In this document: piece after piece, positions 1 through 9,068 of the stretch
Layout: every line of letters starts with the position of its first letter
Position numbering within the stretch: position 1 is the stretch's first letter
Assembly: GCA_029202545.1 (NCBI GenBank)
Contig: CP119311.1
Location: 4,898,001 to 4,962,000 of the forward strand
Origin: Candidatus Pseudobacter hemicellulosilyticus
Lineage (GTDB): Bacteria > Bacteroidota > Bacteroidia > Chitinophagales > Chitinophagaceae
DNA: 64,000 bases
Direction of reading: 5' to 3'
Translations under genes and position numbers: made by a program
The notes under the pieces: model-generated
What the model saw: only the letters and a program-made list of their open reading frames with translations
What the model was told of the DNA's origin: nothing
The model's database searches: none

Positions 1-204
1 GCTACGGCCGCAGGCATCTATCCAACGGTGGAAGCCGCTATGGCCGCCATGGGACAGGGTTTTGAACGAACCTATGAACCCGATCCGTCCAAAGCAGCTT
101 TCTATCGCCGGCGTTACCAGCGCTACCTGGTCCTCGGCAGTCAGCTGGAAGAAGAGATCATGAGCCGCCATGCTCCAAAGGAAGCCGTATTACAGAACCA
201 TTAA
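1..204 (+). CDS. araB: Ribulokinase, C-terminal end (partial)
   Basis: This is the last 67 codons of a protein that begins upstream of the window. The tail, with GIYPTVEAAMAAMG followed by a YxRRYQRYLxLG-like helix, is typical of the C-terminal ATPase lobe of FGGY carbohydrate kinases of the ribulokinase type. Ribulokinase phosphorylates L-ribulose to L-ribulose 5-phosphate in the cytoplasm. The call rests mainly on position: araD begins 11 bases downstream and araA follows, giving the order araB-araD-araA that is common in Bacteroidota. The catalytic N-terminal half lies outside the window, so substrate specificity cannot be checked. Confidence 0.8.
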   Translation, partial: ATAAGIYPTVEAAMAAMGQGFERTYEPDPSKAAFYRRRYQRYLVLGSQLEEEIMSRHAPKEAVLQNH

Positions 205-215
205 TAGCACCACTG

Positions 216-914
216 ATGAATCCTTATAAACAGTTACAGGACGCCGCTTACGAAGCCAATATGCAATTGCCGCGGCTGGGGCTGGTGCTTTTCACTTTTG
301 GCAATGTGAGCGCGGCCGATCAGCAGCGGGGGGTATTCGCCATCAAACCCAGTGGCGTGCCTTATGAGCAGTTAAGCCCGGACAAGATGGTGATCGTAGA
401 TTTTGAGGGTAAAACAGTGGAAGGGACACTCCGCCCATCTTCCGATACACTTACCCATGCTGTGCTGTACAAACAGTGGCCGGCCATCGGCGGCATAGTG
501 CATACCCATTCCACCTATGCTACGGCCTGGGCGCAAAGCCTGCGGGATATTCCTATCTACGGCACCACCCATGCTGATCATACCACGGTGGATATTCCCT
601 GCGCCGCTCCCATGGATGACGCCATGATCCTGGGTGATTATGAATACCAGACCGGCTTCCAGATCATCCAGGCCCTGGACCAGCGGGGACTCAGCTACCG
701 CGATGTGGAAATGATCCTGGTAGGCAACCATGCCCCTTTCACCTGGGGCAGTACGCCGCAGAAAGCCGTCTACAACAGCGCCGTGCTGGAAAGCATTGCA
801 CAGATGGCCGCTATCACCGAATCGGTAAATCCACAGGCCCCCCGGCTGAAGGACGCCCTCATCAATAAACACTATGCACGCAAACACGGTCCAGACAGCT
901 ATTATGGACAATAA
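216..914 (+). CDS. araD: L-ribulose-5-phosphate 4-epimerase
   Basis: A 232-aa class II aldolase/adducin-fold enzyme of normal family length. It converts L-ribulose 5-phosphate to D-xylulose 5-phosphate, the step linking arabinose to the pentose phosphate pathway. Visible family features are the phosphate-binding GNVS (residues 29-32) and KPSG (44-47) segments, SSDT (75-78), the zinc-binding pair H96 and H98 in HTHS, and a later GNHAPFTWG segment that supplies the third histidine. It lies 11 bases after araB and 12 bases before araA, so the three are probably cotranscribed. The cytoplasmic location is inferred from the absence of a signal peptide. Confidence 0.95.
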   Translation: MNPYKQLQDAAYEANMQLPRLGLVLFTFGNVSAADQQRGVFAIKPSGVPYEQLSPDKMVIVDFEGKTVEGTLRPSSDTLTHAVLYKQWPAIGGIVHTHSTYATAWAQSLRDIPIYGTTHADHTTVDIPCAAPMDDAMILGDYEYQTGFQIIQALDQRGLSYRDVEMILVGNHAPFTWGSTPQKAVYNSAVLESIAQMAAITESVNPQAPRLKDALINKHYARKHGPDSYYGQ

Positions 915-926
915 CAAACAAGCTAT

Positions 927-2426
927 ATGATTGAACTGAAAAAACTGAATGTCTGGTTCCTGACCGGAAGCCAGCATTTGTACGGCCCGGAAACATTACA
1001 GCAGGTGGCGGAACATGCCCAGGTGATTGTCAGGTCCCTGAACACCTCGCTGCAAATACCCGTTAACGTGGTGTTCAAACCCGTGGTCACCACACCCGAA
1101 GATATCTACAAAGTACTGCTGGCGGCCAATTCAGAGGAGAACCTGATCGGCATTATTGCCTGGATGCACACTTTTTCACCCGCCAAGATGTGGATCAACG
1201 GCCTCAAAGCCCTGCAAAAACCATTGTTGCACCTCCATACGCAGTTCAACCGGGATATTCCCTGGCAGAAGATCGATATGGATTTTATGAACCTGAACCA
1301 GAGCGCTCATGGCGACCGGGAGTTTGGTTTTATTGTCAGCAGGCTGCGCCGCAACCGCAAAGTGGTGGCCGGTCACTGGCAAGATGAAAATGTATTGAAG
1401 AGCATCGGCGTATGGATGCGCGCCGCTGCGGGGTGGAACGACTGGCAGGGCGCACGCTTTGTCCGCTTCGGCGATAATATGCGCTTTGTAGCCGTTACTG
1501 ACGGCGATAAAGTGGAAGCCGAATTCAAATTCGGTTATTCCGTGAATACCCATGGCATCGGCGACCTGGTAAAAACCATCGGTGGTGTCAGTGACGCCTC
1601 CGTAGCCGCCCTGGTACAGGAATACGAGGACAGCTATGCGCTTTCAGCGCCGCTGTTGAAGAACGGCGCCCAGCGGGCCTCCCTGCTGGAAGCAGCCAGG
1701 ATTGAACTGGGCATCCAACAATTCCTGGAAGAAGGGAACTACAAAGGCTTCTCTGATACTTTTGAAGACCTGCACGGTATGGTCCAGCTGCCGGGTATTG
1801 CGGCGCAGCGACTGATGCAGGCCGGTTATGGCTTTGCCGGAGAGGGCGACTGGAAAACAGCTGCGCTTGTCCGCGCCATGAAGGTAATGGGCAGCGGCCT
1901 GCCCGGCGGCAACTCGTTCATGGAAGATTATACCTACCATTTTGAACCTGGCAATGAGCTGGTGCTGGGTGCGCATATGCTGGAGATCTGTTCCAGTATT
2001 GCCGATGGTAAGCCTGCCTGTGAGATCCATCCCCTGGGCATTGGCGGTAAGGCTGACCCGGTTCGACTGGTCTTCAACGTAGCCGCAGGTCCAGCACTCA
2101 ACGCTTCCATCATTGATATGGGCAATCGGTTCCGCCTGCTGGTGAATGAGGTGGAAGCCGTGGCCCCCAAGGAACAGCTGCCCCTGCTGCCTGTAGCCCG
2201 CGTACTGTGGAAACCCTACCCGGACATGAAGACAGGCTGCACCGCCTGGATCCTGGCCGGCGGCGCCCACCATACCTGCTACAGCCAGAACCTGACGGCA
2301 GAACACCTGGAAGATTTTGCCGACATGGCCAACATTGAATGCACCCTGATTGGCCGGCAGACCGATCTTTCTGCATTCAGGAACAGCCTCCGGTGGAGCG
2401 AAGTCTATTACCAGCTGAACGGTTAA
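927..2426 (+). CDS. araA: L-arabinose isomerase
   Basis: A 499-aa protein matching the usual ~500-aa length of L-arabinose isomerase, which interconverts L-arabinose and L-ribulose using Mn2+. It opens with the family start LNVWFLTGSQHLYGPETL. Active-site segments are present in order: SFMEDYTYHF (E333), LGAHMLEI, the histidine of CEIHPLGIGGK, and GGAHHTCYS near the C-terminus. It is the third gene of the araBDA operon and precedes an AraR-like regulator by about 58 bases. No anomaly is seen; the protein is expected to be cytosolic and oligomeric. Confidence 0.97.
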   Translation: MIELKKLNVWFLTGSQHLYGPETLQQVAEHAQVIVRSLNTSLQIPVNVVFKPVVTTPEDIYKVLLAANSEENLIGIIAWMHTFSPAKMWINGLKALQKPLLHLHTQFNRDIPWQKIDMDFMNLNQSAHGDREFGFIVSRLRRNRKVVAGHWQDENVLKSIGVWMRAAAGWNDWQGARFVRFGDNMRFVAVTDGDKVEAEFKFGYSVNTHGIGDLVKTIGGVSDASVAALVQEYEDSYALSAPLLKNGAQRASLLEAARIELGIQQFLEEGNYKGFSDTFEDLHGMVQLPGIAAQRLMQAGYGFAGEGDWKTAALVRAMKVMGSGLPGGNSFMEDYTYHFEPGNELVLGAHMLEICSSIADGKPACEIHPLGIGGKADPVRLVFNVAAGPALNASIIDMGNRFRLLVNEVEAVAPKEQLPLLPVARVLWKPYPDMKTGCTAWILAGGAHHTCYSQNLTAEHLEDFADMANIECTLIGRQTDLSAFRNSLRWSEVYYQLNG

Positions 2427-2449
2427 ACCCATATTAGGAGCGGATACCG

Positions 2450-2457
2450 TACATTTG
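2450..2457 (+). promoter_or_regulatory. Bacteroidota -7 promoter element
   Basis: TACATTTG fits the -7 consensus TAnnTTTG used by the primary sigma factor of Bacteroidota. It lies 27 bases before the ATG at 2485 and suggests that the regulator gene has its own promoter. No clear TTG -33 box is visible at the expected distance, so this is tentative. Confidence 0.45.
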
Positions 2458-2484
2458 CGGACTGTTTCTTTTAAGCAGAAGACT

Positions 2485-3204
2485 ATGAGGCATTATTCGA
2501 AACATCCGCGATTCCCGCTGGCCGTAGACTGTATCATCTTCGGATACGATGGACAGGAGCTGAAATTACTCGTGATCCAACGGGGCTTTGAGCCCCGTAA
2601 AGGAGACTGGAGCCTGATTGGTGGATTTGTACAAAAAGAGGAAACGGCAGAAGATGCTGCTAAAAGAGTGCTGCTGAACCTGACAGGTATTGATGGCCTG
2701 TATATGGAACAGCTGCACACTTTCAGTGACCCCGGAAGGGACGCTGAAGAGCGCACCGTCTCCATCGCCTACTTCGCACTGGTAGACCTGCATAAATACC
2801 GGCAACCCCTGAACGAGGATTATCATCCCGTCTGGTTCCCCATCAACCGGGTACCGGACCTGATCTTTGATCACAATGATATGGTGGAGCTGGCCAAGGA
2901 AAAGCTGCGCTACAAAGCAGCCCTGCACCCGCTGCTCTTTGAGCTGCTGCCCGCCCGCTTTACCATCCCGCAACTGCAAAACCTCTACGAATGCGTGTAT
3001 AACACCAGCTTCGATAAAGGGAATTTCAGTCGCAAGATCTTATCCACCCAGCTGCTCACCAAGCTGAACGACAAGGATAAGCTCAGTTCCAAGAAGGGCG
3101 CCTTTTATTATAAGGTCAATACCAAGAAGTACAACGCCAATATTAATTCGTTCCTCAATTTCGTTTCCAAACCGGACAGGATCGCTGCATCCGACCGGGC
3201 ATAA
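2485..3204 (+). CDS. araR: Nudix-domain transcriptional regulator, AraR-like
   Basis: A 239-aa protein with an N-terminal Nudix fold and a C-terminal winged-helix region (about 150-230), the layout of NrtR/AraR regulators. In Bacteroides, AraR of this type senses arabinose and represses arabinose genes. The Nudix box starting GGFVQKEETAEDAAKR keeps the spacing, but the REUxEE glutamates are replaced (RVLLNL), so hydrolase activity is probably lost, as expected for a ligand sensor. The ATG at 2485 is preferred over an in-frame TTG at 2455, which lies within the putative -7 element. The gene directly follows araA, supporting a role in arabinose control. Confidence 0.85.
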   Translation: MRHYSKHPRFPLAVDCIIFGYDGQELKLLVIQRGFEPRKGDWSLIGGFVQKEETAEDAAKRVLLNLTGIDGLYMEQLHTFSDPGRDAEERTVSIAYFALVDLHKYRQPLNEDYHPVWFPINRVPDLIFDHNDMVELAKEKLRYKAALHPLLFELLPARFTIPQLQNLYECVYNTSFDKGNFSRKILSTQLLTKLNDKDKLSSKKGAFYYKVNTKKYNANINSFLNFVSKPDRIAASDRA

Positions 3205-3218
3205 AAACCAGCTGTACC

Positions 3219-3857
3219 GTGAAATACAAAGCCTTCCTGTTTGACCTGAATGGCACAATGATCAATGACATGGACTATCATATCAACGCCTGGTATGACA
3301 TCGTCAACAGGCTGGGCGCCGGCCTCACGCTGGACCAGGTGAAAGCCCAATGTTATGGTAAGAACCATGAACTGCTGGAAAGGATATTCCCGGGTCGTTT
3401 TTCGATGATAGAAATGGATATGATGGGCCTGGAAAAAGAACAGACCTACCAGAATAATTTCCATCCTTACCTGAAGCTGCTGCCTGGCCTTGACAAAGTG
3501 CTGGAAAAAGCAACCGAACAGGGAATCCGGATGGCCATTGGTTCTGCCGCTATCCGTTACAACATTGATTTTGTGCTTGACGGGCTCCGGATCAGGGATT
3601 ATTTCAAGGCCGTGGTAGGCGCTGAAGATGTAGCCACCAGCAAACCTGATCCGCAAACCTTCCTCAGCTGTGCCCAACAGCTGGGCGTTGCCCCATCGGA
3701 ATGCCTGGTATTTGAGGATGCGCCCAAAGGCGTGGAAGCCGCCGCCAATGCAGGTATGGATGCCGTAGTGCTCACCACCATGCATGAAGCCCATGAGTTC
3801 AATAACGGGAAAAATATTGTTGCATATATCAGGGACTATGAACTGTTGAGCTGGTAA
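3219..3857 (+). CDS. HAD-superfamily hydrolase, beta-phosphoglucomutase-like
   Basis: A 212-aa HAD protein of the beta-phosphoglucomutase-like class, with a helical cap at about residues 17-80. Motif I is DLNGT (residues 9-13), motif II lies around GSAA, and motif III plus motif IV appear as KPDPQTF and VFEDAPKGVEAA. The unusual point is N11 where the general acid/base aspartate of DxDGT normally sits; the nucleophile D9 is retained. The start is GTG at 3219, 14 bases after the araR stop, so the two are probably cotranscribed. Likely substrates are sugar phosphates, but this is inference from family and neighbourhood. Confidence 0.8.
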   Translation: MKYKAFLFDLNGTMINDMDYHINAWYDIVNRLGAGLTLDQVKAQCYGKNHELLERIFPGRFSMIEMDMMGLEKEQTYQNNFHPYLKLLPGLDKVLEKATEQGIRMAIGSAAIRYNIDFVLDGLRIRDYFKAVVGAEDVATSKPDPQTFLSCAQQLGVAPSECLVFEDAPKGVEAAANAGMDAVVLTTMHEAHEFNNGKNIVAYIRDYELLSW

Positions 3858-3962
3858 GCTGATAATAATTTAATTCATCTATATACCGCGAGTGGCTGCA
3901 ACTGCCTGCAGGATACTCCGATGACATTTTTCATCTCTTCATTCACCAAAATTTCCAGAGAA

Positions 3963-6296
3963 ATGAAATGTGCATCTATTGTTCTTTTAGTCCTGTTGGG
4001 ATGGGCGCAGGCAGCCATCAGCCAGGACTTTACACCAACAGCCACGGGCTTCAAAGCCCGGGTCAATGACATCGACATCGAATTACAGGTTTTCGGCAAA
4101 GGCATATTCCGGGTCATCAAAACCCCGGCAGGAAAGCTTTTGCAAAAAGAAAGTCTGTCGGTCATCAAAACCGCTCAGCCCGGGTCCTTCACGGTGATGC
4201 AGCGCATGGACCATGCATCGCTCCAACAGGATTCCCTGCGGGTGATCCTGAACTTTCACAATGGACGGATCAGCTTTGGTCATGCCAACGAGCAATGGTT
4301 ACTCCAGGAGCTGCCCGAAGGCGCCGCCTTGCAACCGGTGCGGGATCTGGACCGGACCAGCTACCGCATCCGGCAGGGCTTTACGCTGACGGCTGAAGAA
4401 GCCATTTATGGCCTGGGGCAGCAGCAGAACGGCCTGCTGAACCAGCGAGGACAGCAGTTCAGGCTGGAACAGGAGAACATGAAAGTGGCCATTCCCTTTT
4501 TCCAGTCTACCAAAGGCTATGGCATTTTCTGGGACAATTATTCGCCCACCACTTTCACGGACAATGCAGCAGGCTGCTCCTTTGATTCGGAGATAGGGCA
4601 GGGCATTGATTATTATTTCCTCTATGGCGGCCATGCAGATGGTGTTATAGCCCGTATGCGGGAACTCACCGGCCAGGCGCCGCTCATGCCCCTCTGGGTC
4701 TTTGGCTTTAACCAGTCGCGCGAACGCTATAAGACCCAATACGAATTAGTAGACGTAGTCAAAAAATACAGGGCGCTGCAGGTGCCGCTGGACGGTATTA
4801 TACAGGACTGGCAGTACTGGGGCAAAGACCCCAACTGGAATGCCATGACCTTTGACAGCAGTACTTTCCCGGAGCCAAAGAAAATGGTGGACAGCGTACA
4901 CCAGCTCAAGGCGCATTTATTCATTGTAGCCTGGCCTGGCTTTGGTCCGCAGACAAAACAATATGCTGATTTCGGCCAAAAAAAATGGTTGCTGGATTTT
5001 GAGACCTGGCCGCCTAAAAATAATACCCGGCCCTACGATGTATATCACCCTGCCGCCAGGGACCTGTACTGGGAATACATGAACAAAGGCCTGTTCTCCC
5101 TGGATACAGATGCCTGGTGGCTGGACTGTACCGAGCCCGACCATGTCAACAAAAAAGATGAAGACCTTAACCTGCCCACTTACCTGGGTTCTTTCCGCAG
5201 CGTTCGCAATGCTTTCCCGCTACAGCATGTACGCGGGGTATATGAACACCAGCGCCGCAGCACCGATACCAAACGGGTCACTATCCTTACCCGCAGTGCT
5301 TTTGCCGGCCAGCAGCGGTACAGCGCCAATACCTGGAGCGGGGATGTGGTGTCCAACTGGCCTACTTTCCGCAAGCAGATTGCGGCCGGGCTGAACTTCT
5401 CCCTCTGCGGCATTCCCTACTGGAACACCGATATCGGCGGTTTTTTTGCCGGCAGCTACCGGGATGCGGGCGGCGCCGCCAATCCCGAGTTTCGTGAACT
5501 ATATACCCGCTGGATGCAGTTTGCCTGCTTCACGCCAATGATGCGTTCACACGGTACTGATATACCCAGAGAGATCTACCAGTTTGGACAGCGTGGCGAC
5601 AGGATCTTTGATGTGCAGGAAAAATTCATCCGCCTGCGCTACCAGCTGCTGCCTTATTCCTATGCCACCGCCTGGCAGGTAACGCATCATGCAGGCAGTT
5701 TTATCCGGGCTTTGCCCATGGATTTTGCGGCAGATACCGCTACACATGCCATCGACAATGAATTCCTATATGGCTCCGCGCTGCTGGTGGCGCCGGTGAC
5801 CAGTTATGGCGCACAGCAACAATCTGTGTACCTGCCTGCCGGCAGCAACTGGTTTGATTTCTGGACCGGCGAAAAATTAGCCGGCGGCCGTACTATCAAT
5901 GCGCCCACACCCCTGGAGCAATTACCGCTCTATGTAAAGGCCGGCGCCATACTGCCCTGGGCCGCCGTAGTTCAATACGCGGAGGAAAAACGCTGGGACA
6001 ATCTGGAGATCCGGGTGTATCCCGGCGCTGATGGCAAGTTCATCCTGTACGAGGATGAGAACAATGGCTATAATTATGAAAAAGGCTTGTATACCGAGAT
6101 CCCATTTTTTTGGGACGAACCAAAGCAGACGCTGACCATTGGGGCACGCAAAGGAAAGTTCAACGGCATGCCGGCAAAAAGACAATTCAATATAGTAGTG
6201 GTCAATCGGGGAAAGGGAACAGGTGTTGAAGCCGCCACTCAATTCAATAAAACAGTAACCTATACGGGAAAAGCAATAAGCATCCGGCTGCCTTGA
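3963..6296 (+). CDS. GH31 alpha-xylosidase/alpha-glucosidase family enzyme, exported
   Basis: A 777-aa glycoside hydrolase family 31 enzyme with an N-terminal signal peptide (MKCASIVLLVLLGWAQ). The domain order is an N-terminal beta-sandwich (about 25-230), a catalytic TIM barrel and C-terminal beta domains. The retaining nucleophile is D388 in WWLDCTEPD and the acid/base is D461 in TWSGD. GH31 includes alpha-xylosidases and alpha-glucosidases; the YGLGQQQNGLLNQRG start and the neighbourhood favour xyloside or related side-chain removal in the periplasm. The ATG at 3963 is chosen over an in-frame ATG at 3921 because it directly begins a normal signal peptide. Confidence 0.9.
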   Translation: MKCASIVLLVLLGWAQAAISQDFTPTATGFKARVNDIDIELQVFGKGIFRVIKTPAGKLLQKESLSVIKTAQPGSFTVMQRMDHASLQQDSLRVILNFHNGRISFGHANEQWLLQELPEGAALQPVRDLDRTSYRIRQGFTLTAEEAIYGLGQQQNGLLNQRGQQFRLEQENMKVAIPFFQSTKGYGIFWDNYSPTTFTDNAAGCSFDSEIGQGIDYYFLYGGHADGVIARMRELTGQAPLMPLWVFGFNQSRERYKTQYELVDVVKKYRALQVPLDGIIQDWQYWGKDPNWNAMTFDSSTFPEPKKMVDSVHQLKAHLFIVAWPGFGPQTKQYADFGQKKWLLDFETWPPKNNTRPYDVYHPAARDLYWEYMNKGLFSLDTDAWWLDCTEPDHVNKKDEDLNLPTYLGSFRSVRNAFPLQHVRGVYEHQRRSTDTKRVTILTRSAFAGQQRYSANTWSGDVVSNWPTFRKQIAAGLNFSLCGIPYWNTDIGGFFAGSYRDAGGAANPEFRELYTRWMQFACFTPMMRSHGTDIPREIYQFGQRGDRIFDVQEKFIRLRYQLLPYSYATAWQVTHHAGSFIRALPMDFAADTATHAIDNEFLYGSALLVAPVTSYGAQQQSVYLPAGSNWFDFWTGEKLAGGRTINAPTPLEQLPLYVKAGAILPWAAVVQYAEEKRWDNLEIRVYPGADGKFILYEDENNGYNYEKGLYTEIPFFWDEPKQTLTIGARKGKFNGMPAKRQFNIVVVNRGKGTGVEAATQFNKTVTYTGKAISIRLP
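6112..6121 (+). repeat. GGGACGAACC word, copy 1
   Basis: First of six exact copies of a ten-base word in this window. This one lies inside the GH31 gene, read as Trp-Asp-Glu-Pro. Confidence 0.6.
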
Positions 6297-6468
6297 TCAA
6301 CCTGTCCAACAGACGGTACGAGCAGCTGTACATACACAGGCTGACAAATATTTCAGCAGGATAGGTGGATGCCTCCCGGTAAATGAATCATCATGATCGG
6401 CAATAGTATAGCACCGGCACTTACAGCACCGGGAGGAATAGTATTGCCTGTGCAAAACAGTTACACGT

Positions 6469-9060
6469 ATGAAAAAGAAATGCCTGTTAGTCGCCTGCCT
6501 GGTTTTATTCCTGTTGAACAATGGCATGGCCTTCCGTAATGACCCCGTCCCTGATTCAGTCTGGTTGTTTTCCTATGTCACCGAAAAAGACAAGGGGAGG
6601 AGCGGCCTGCGTTTTGCCTGGAGCCGTAACCAGCAGCAATGGTGGAGCATTGGCCAGGACTATGGATTTGTAAGATCGGATTATGGCAGATGGGGCAGCC
6701 AGAAGCGGATGGAAACGCCCTACCTGCTGCCCGGTCCGGATGGCCGCTGGCACTGCGTCTGGAGCCTGAACGCCGAAGACCGGCAGTTTGCCCATGCCAG
6801 CTCTGCCGACCTCATCCAATGGGGCAGGCAAAGTTATCCCTTCCTGGAAAAAGGCAGCAATTGTCAAAATCCTGTAGTGGCCTATGATACCATATCAGGT
6901 GGGTATCATATCAGGTATAAAGACAGTTATGGACGAACCTATCAATGTACTACAACCGATCTTAAAAACTATAGCGCTGCCACTGAAATCCCGGCCAGCC
7001 AGTATACAGACCTCAGCCGGACAATTATCCTCCCTAACGGACAATACCGGGGGCAGGTATACAAAGTAGCTTACCGGCAGGTGCAGCAACTGGAAGCTGC
7101 TTACGAACGTGTCCAGTACCGCAATGCTCTTTTCAACGAGCATAGCGGCCAGGACCCGCAGCGTTTTGCCGGCCTGCAAACCGTCAATGCCCGCATCGCA
7201 GTGCAACCGGAACAAAGCAGGTCTATCAGCAACCTGTTGTTGGGGATCTTCTTCGAGGATATCAATTATGCAGCAGATGGCGGGCTCTATGCCGAGCTTA
7301 TACAGAACAGGGATTTTGAATATACCCCGTCCGATAAAGAAGGGCATGATCCAAACTGGAACAGCCTGCATTCCTGGTCGCTCCGGGGGCAGCAATCAAC
7401 GTGGCGGGTGGATACGGTTCGTCCCATACATCCTAATAACCCGCATTACATAGTGCTGGAGACCAGGGCAACCGGCGCCAGCCTCGTCAACAGCGGCTTT
7501 GATGGGATCGTTGTCAGGAAAGGAGCCAGGTATACACTGTCTCTTTATGCGCGGCAAACCACCGGCAAAAGCAAACTGCAGGTGCAGCTGGTCAGTAAAA
7601 CAGGTAAGCTGCTGGCACAAACAGTACTGTCCGTGAATAGTGGCCAGTGGAAAAAACTATCTGCAGAACTGACCGCCAGTGAGGAGGCAACAGATGCGGA
7701 ATTACAACTGCTCCCCCTGACCACCGGCAACCTCCACCTGGATATGGTCTCTTTATTCCCTGGCCAGACCTTCCGCAACAGGCCCAATGGCCTGCGTGCC
7801 GATCTTGCACAGACCATTGCCGATATCCGGCCTAAGTTTGTTCGTTTTCCCGGCGGCTGCGTAGCGCATGGGGATGGACTGGAAAACATTTACCGCTGGA
7901 AGAACACGATAGGCCCGCTGGAAGCCCGCAAACCCCAGCGCAATCTCTGGGGTTATCACCAGACGGCCGGCCTGGGCTATTTTGAATACTTCCGCTTCTG
8001 TGAAGATATAGGCGCAGCGCCCCTTCCTGTGATTGCCGCGGGCGTGCCCTGTCAGAATTCAGCCGTAGGCGGTGGCGGTCAGCAGGGTGGCATTCCGCTG
8101 GCAGCAATGGATGACTATATCCAGGATATCCTGGACCTGGTGGAATATGCCAACGGCGATGCCAGGACAACCTGGGGCCGCAAGCGGGCCGAGGCCGGTC
8201 ATCCCGCACCTTTTAACCTCCAATACATTGGCATAGGCAATGAAGACCTGATCACCGATGTCTTTGAGGAACGTTTCCGGCTCATCTACCAGGTGATGAA
8301 AGAGCGGCATCCCGAGATTACCGTAGTGGGCACTGTTGGGCCTTTCTACGAAGGAACGGACTACGAGGAAGGCTGGGCGCTGGCGCGTGAGCTGCAGCTG
8401 CCTATGGTGGATGAACATTATTACCAGACACCAGGCTGGTTCATCCATAACCAGGACTTCTATGATAAATATGACCGCAACGGTCCCAAAGTATACCTGG
8501 GCGAGTACGCCACTTTTGTGCAGGGCCGACGCTGCAATATAGAAACAGCGCTGAGTGAGGCACTGTACCTGACAGCCCTGGAACGCAACGGGGATATAGT
8601 ACGCATGAGTTCCTATGCACCGCTGCTGGCCAAAGAAGGGCATACGCAGTGGAACCCGGACCTGATCTATTTCAACAATGCCGAAGTAAAACCTACGGTC
8701 AGCTATGAAGTACAGAAACTGTTCGGTCAGCATGCAGGCGATACCTACCTGCCGGTGCGCATGGAGCTTTCCAGCCAGCAGGACGCCGTACAAAAAAGGA
8801 TTGCGGTATCCGTGGTGCGGGACAGCGCCGGCAAGGACCTGATCCTTAAACTTGTGAATATGCTGCCGGTGGCGGTCAGTACAACACTGGATCTGGGCGG
8901 CATCACGCTGACCGGAGAGGCGGGGAAGAAGATCGTACTGCAGGGGCAACCATCGGATAACAATGCCCGGCCGGTAACAACAGCATTCAGCCTGCCTGCC
9001 GACGGGCAGGAAATATTACCGCCTTATTCTTTCACGTTGATCCAACTGACAACAAAATAA
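6469..9060 (+). CDS. GH51 alpha-L-arabinofuranosidase with GH43-like N-terminal domain
   Basis: An 863-aa exported protein (signal MKKKCLLVACLVLFLL). Residues ~25-215 look like part of a GH43-type five-bladed propeller (SRNQQQWWSIG, TPYLLPGPDGRWHCVWS, ASSADLIQWG). This is shorter than a complete GH43 and may bind rather than cleave. From ~240 a GH51 arabinofuranosidase follows, with a carbohydrate-binding-like beta insert, the FVRFPGGCVAHG segment, acid/base E592 in GIGNED and nucleophile E679 in YLGEYA. GH51 enzymes release terminal arabinofuranose from arabinan and arabinoxylan, which fits the nearby araBDA genes. It ends 8 bases before the GH27 gene, so the two are likely cotranscribed. 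Confidence 0.88.
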   Translation: MKKKCLLVACLVLFLLNNGMAFRNDPVPDSVWLFSYVTEKDKGRSGLRFAWSRNQQQWWSIGQDYGFVRSDYGRWGSQKRMETPYLLPGPDGRWHCVWSLNAEDRQFAHASSADLIQWGRQSYPFLEKGSNCQNPVVAYDTISGGYHIRYKDSYGRTYQCTTTDLKNYSAATEIPASQYTDLSRTIILPNGQYRGQVYKVAYRQVQQLEAAYERVQYRNALFNEHSGQDPQRFAGLQTVNARIAVQPEQSRSISNLLLGIFFEDINYAADGGLYAELIQNRDFEYTPSDKEGHDPNWNSLHSWSLRGQQSTWRVDTVRPIHPNNPHYIVLETRATGASLVNSGFDGIVVRKGARYTLSLYARQTTGKSKLQVQLVSKTGKLLAQTVLSVNSGQWKKLSAELTASEEATDAELQLLPLTTGNLHLDMVSLFPGQTFRNRPNGLRADLAQTIADIRPKFVRFPGGCVAHGDGLENIYRWKNTIGPLEARKPQRNLWGYHQTAGLGYFEYFRFCEDIGAAPLPVIAAGVPCQNSAVGGGGQQGGIPLAAMDDYIQDILDLVEYANGDARTTWGRKRAEAGHPAPFNLQYIGIGNEDLITDVFEERFRLIYQVMKERHPEITVVGTVGPFYEGTDYEEGWALARELQLPMVDEHYYQTPGWFIHNQDFYDKYDRNGPKVYLGEYATFVQGRRCNIETALSEALYLTALERNGDIVRMSSYAPLLAKEGHTQWNPDLIYFNNAEVKPTVSYEVQKLFGQHAGDTYLPVRMELSSQQDAVQKRIAVSVVRDSAGKDLILKLVNMLPVAVSTTLDLGGITLTGEAGKKIVLQGQPSDNNARPVTTAFSLPADGQEILPPYSFTLIQLTTK
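7416..7425 (-). repeat. GGGACGAACC word, copy 2 (minus strand)
   Basis: Reverse complement copy, inside the GH51 gene in a different coding context (Thr-Val-Arg-Pro). Confidence 0.6.
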
Positions 9061-9068
9061 CATCTGCC

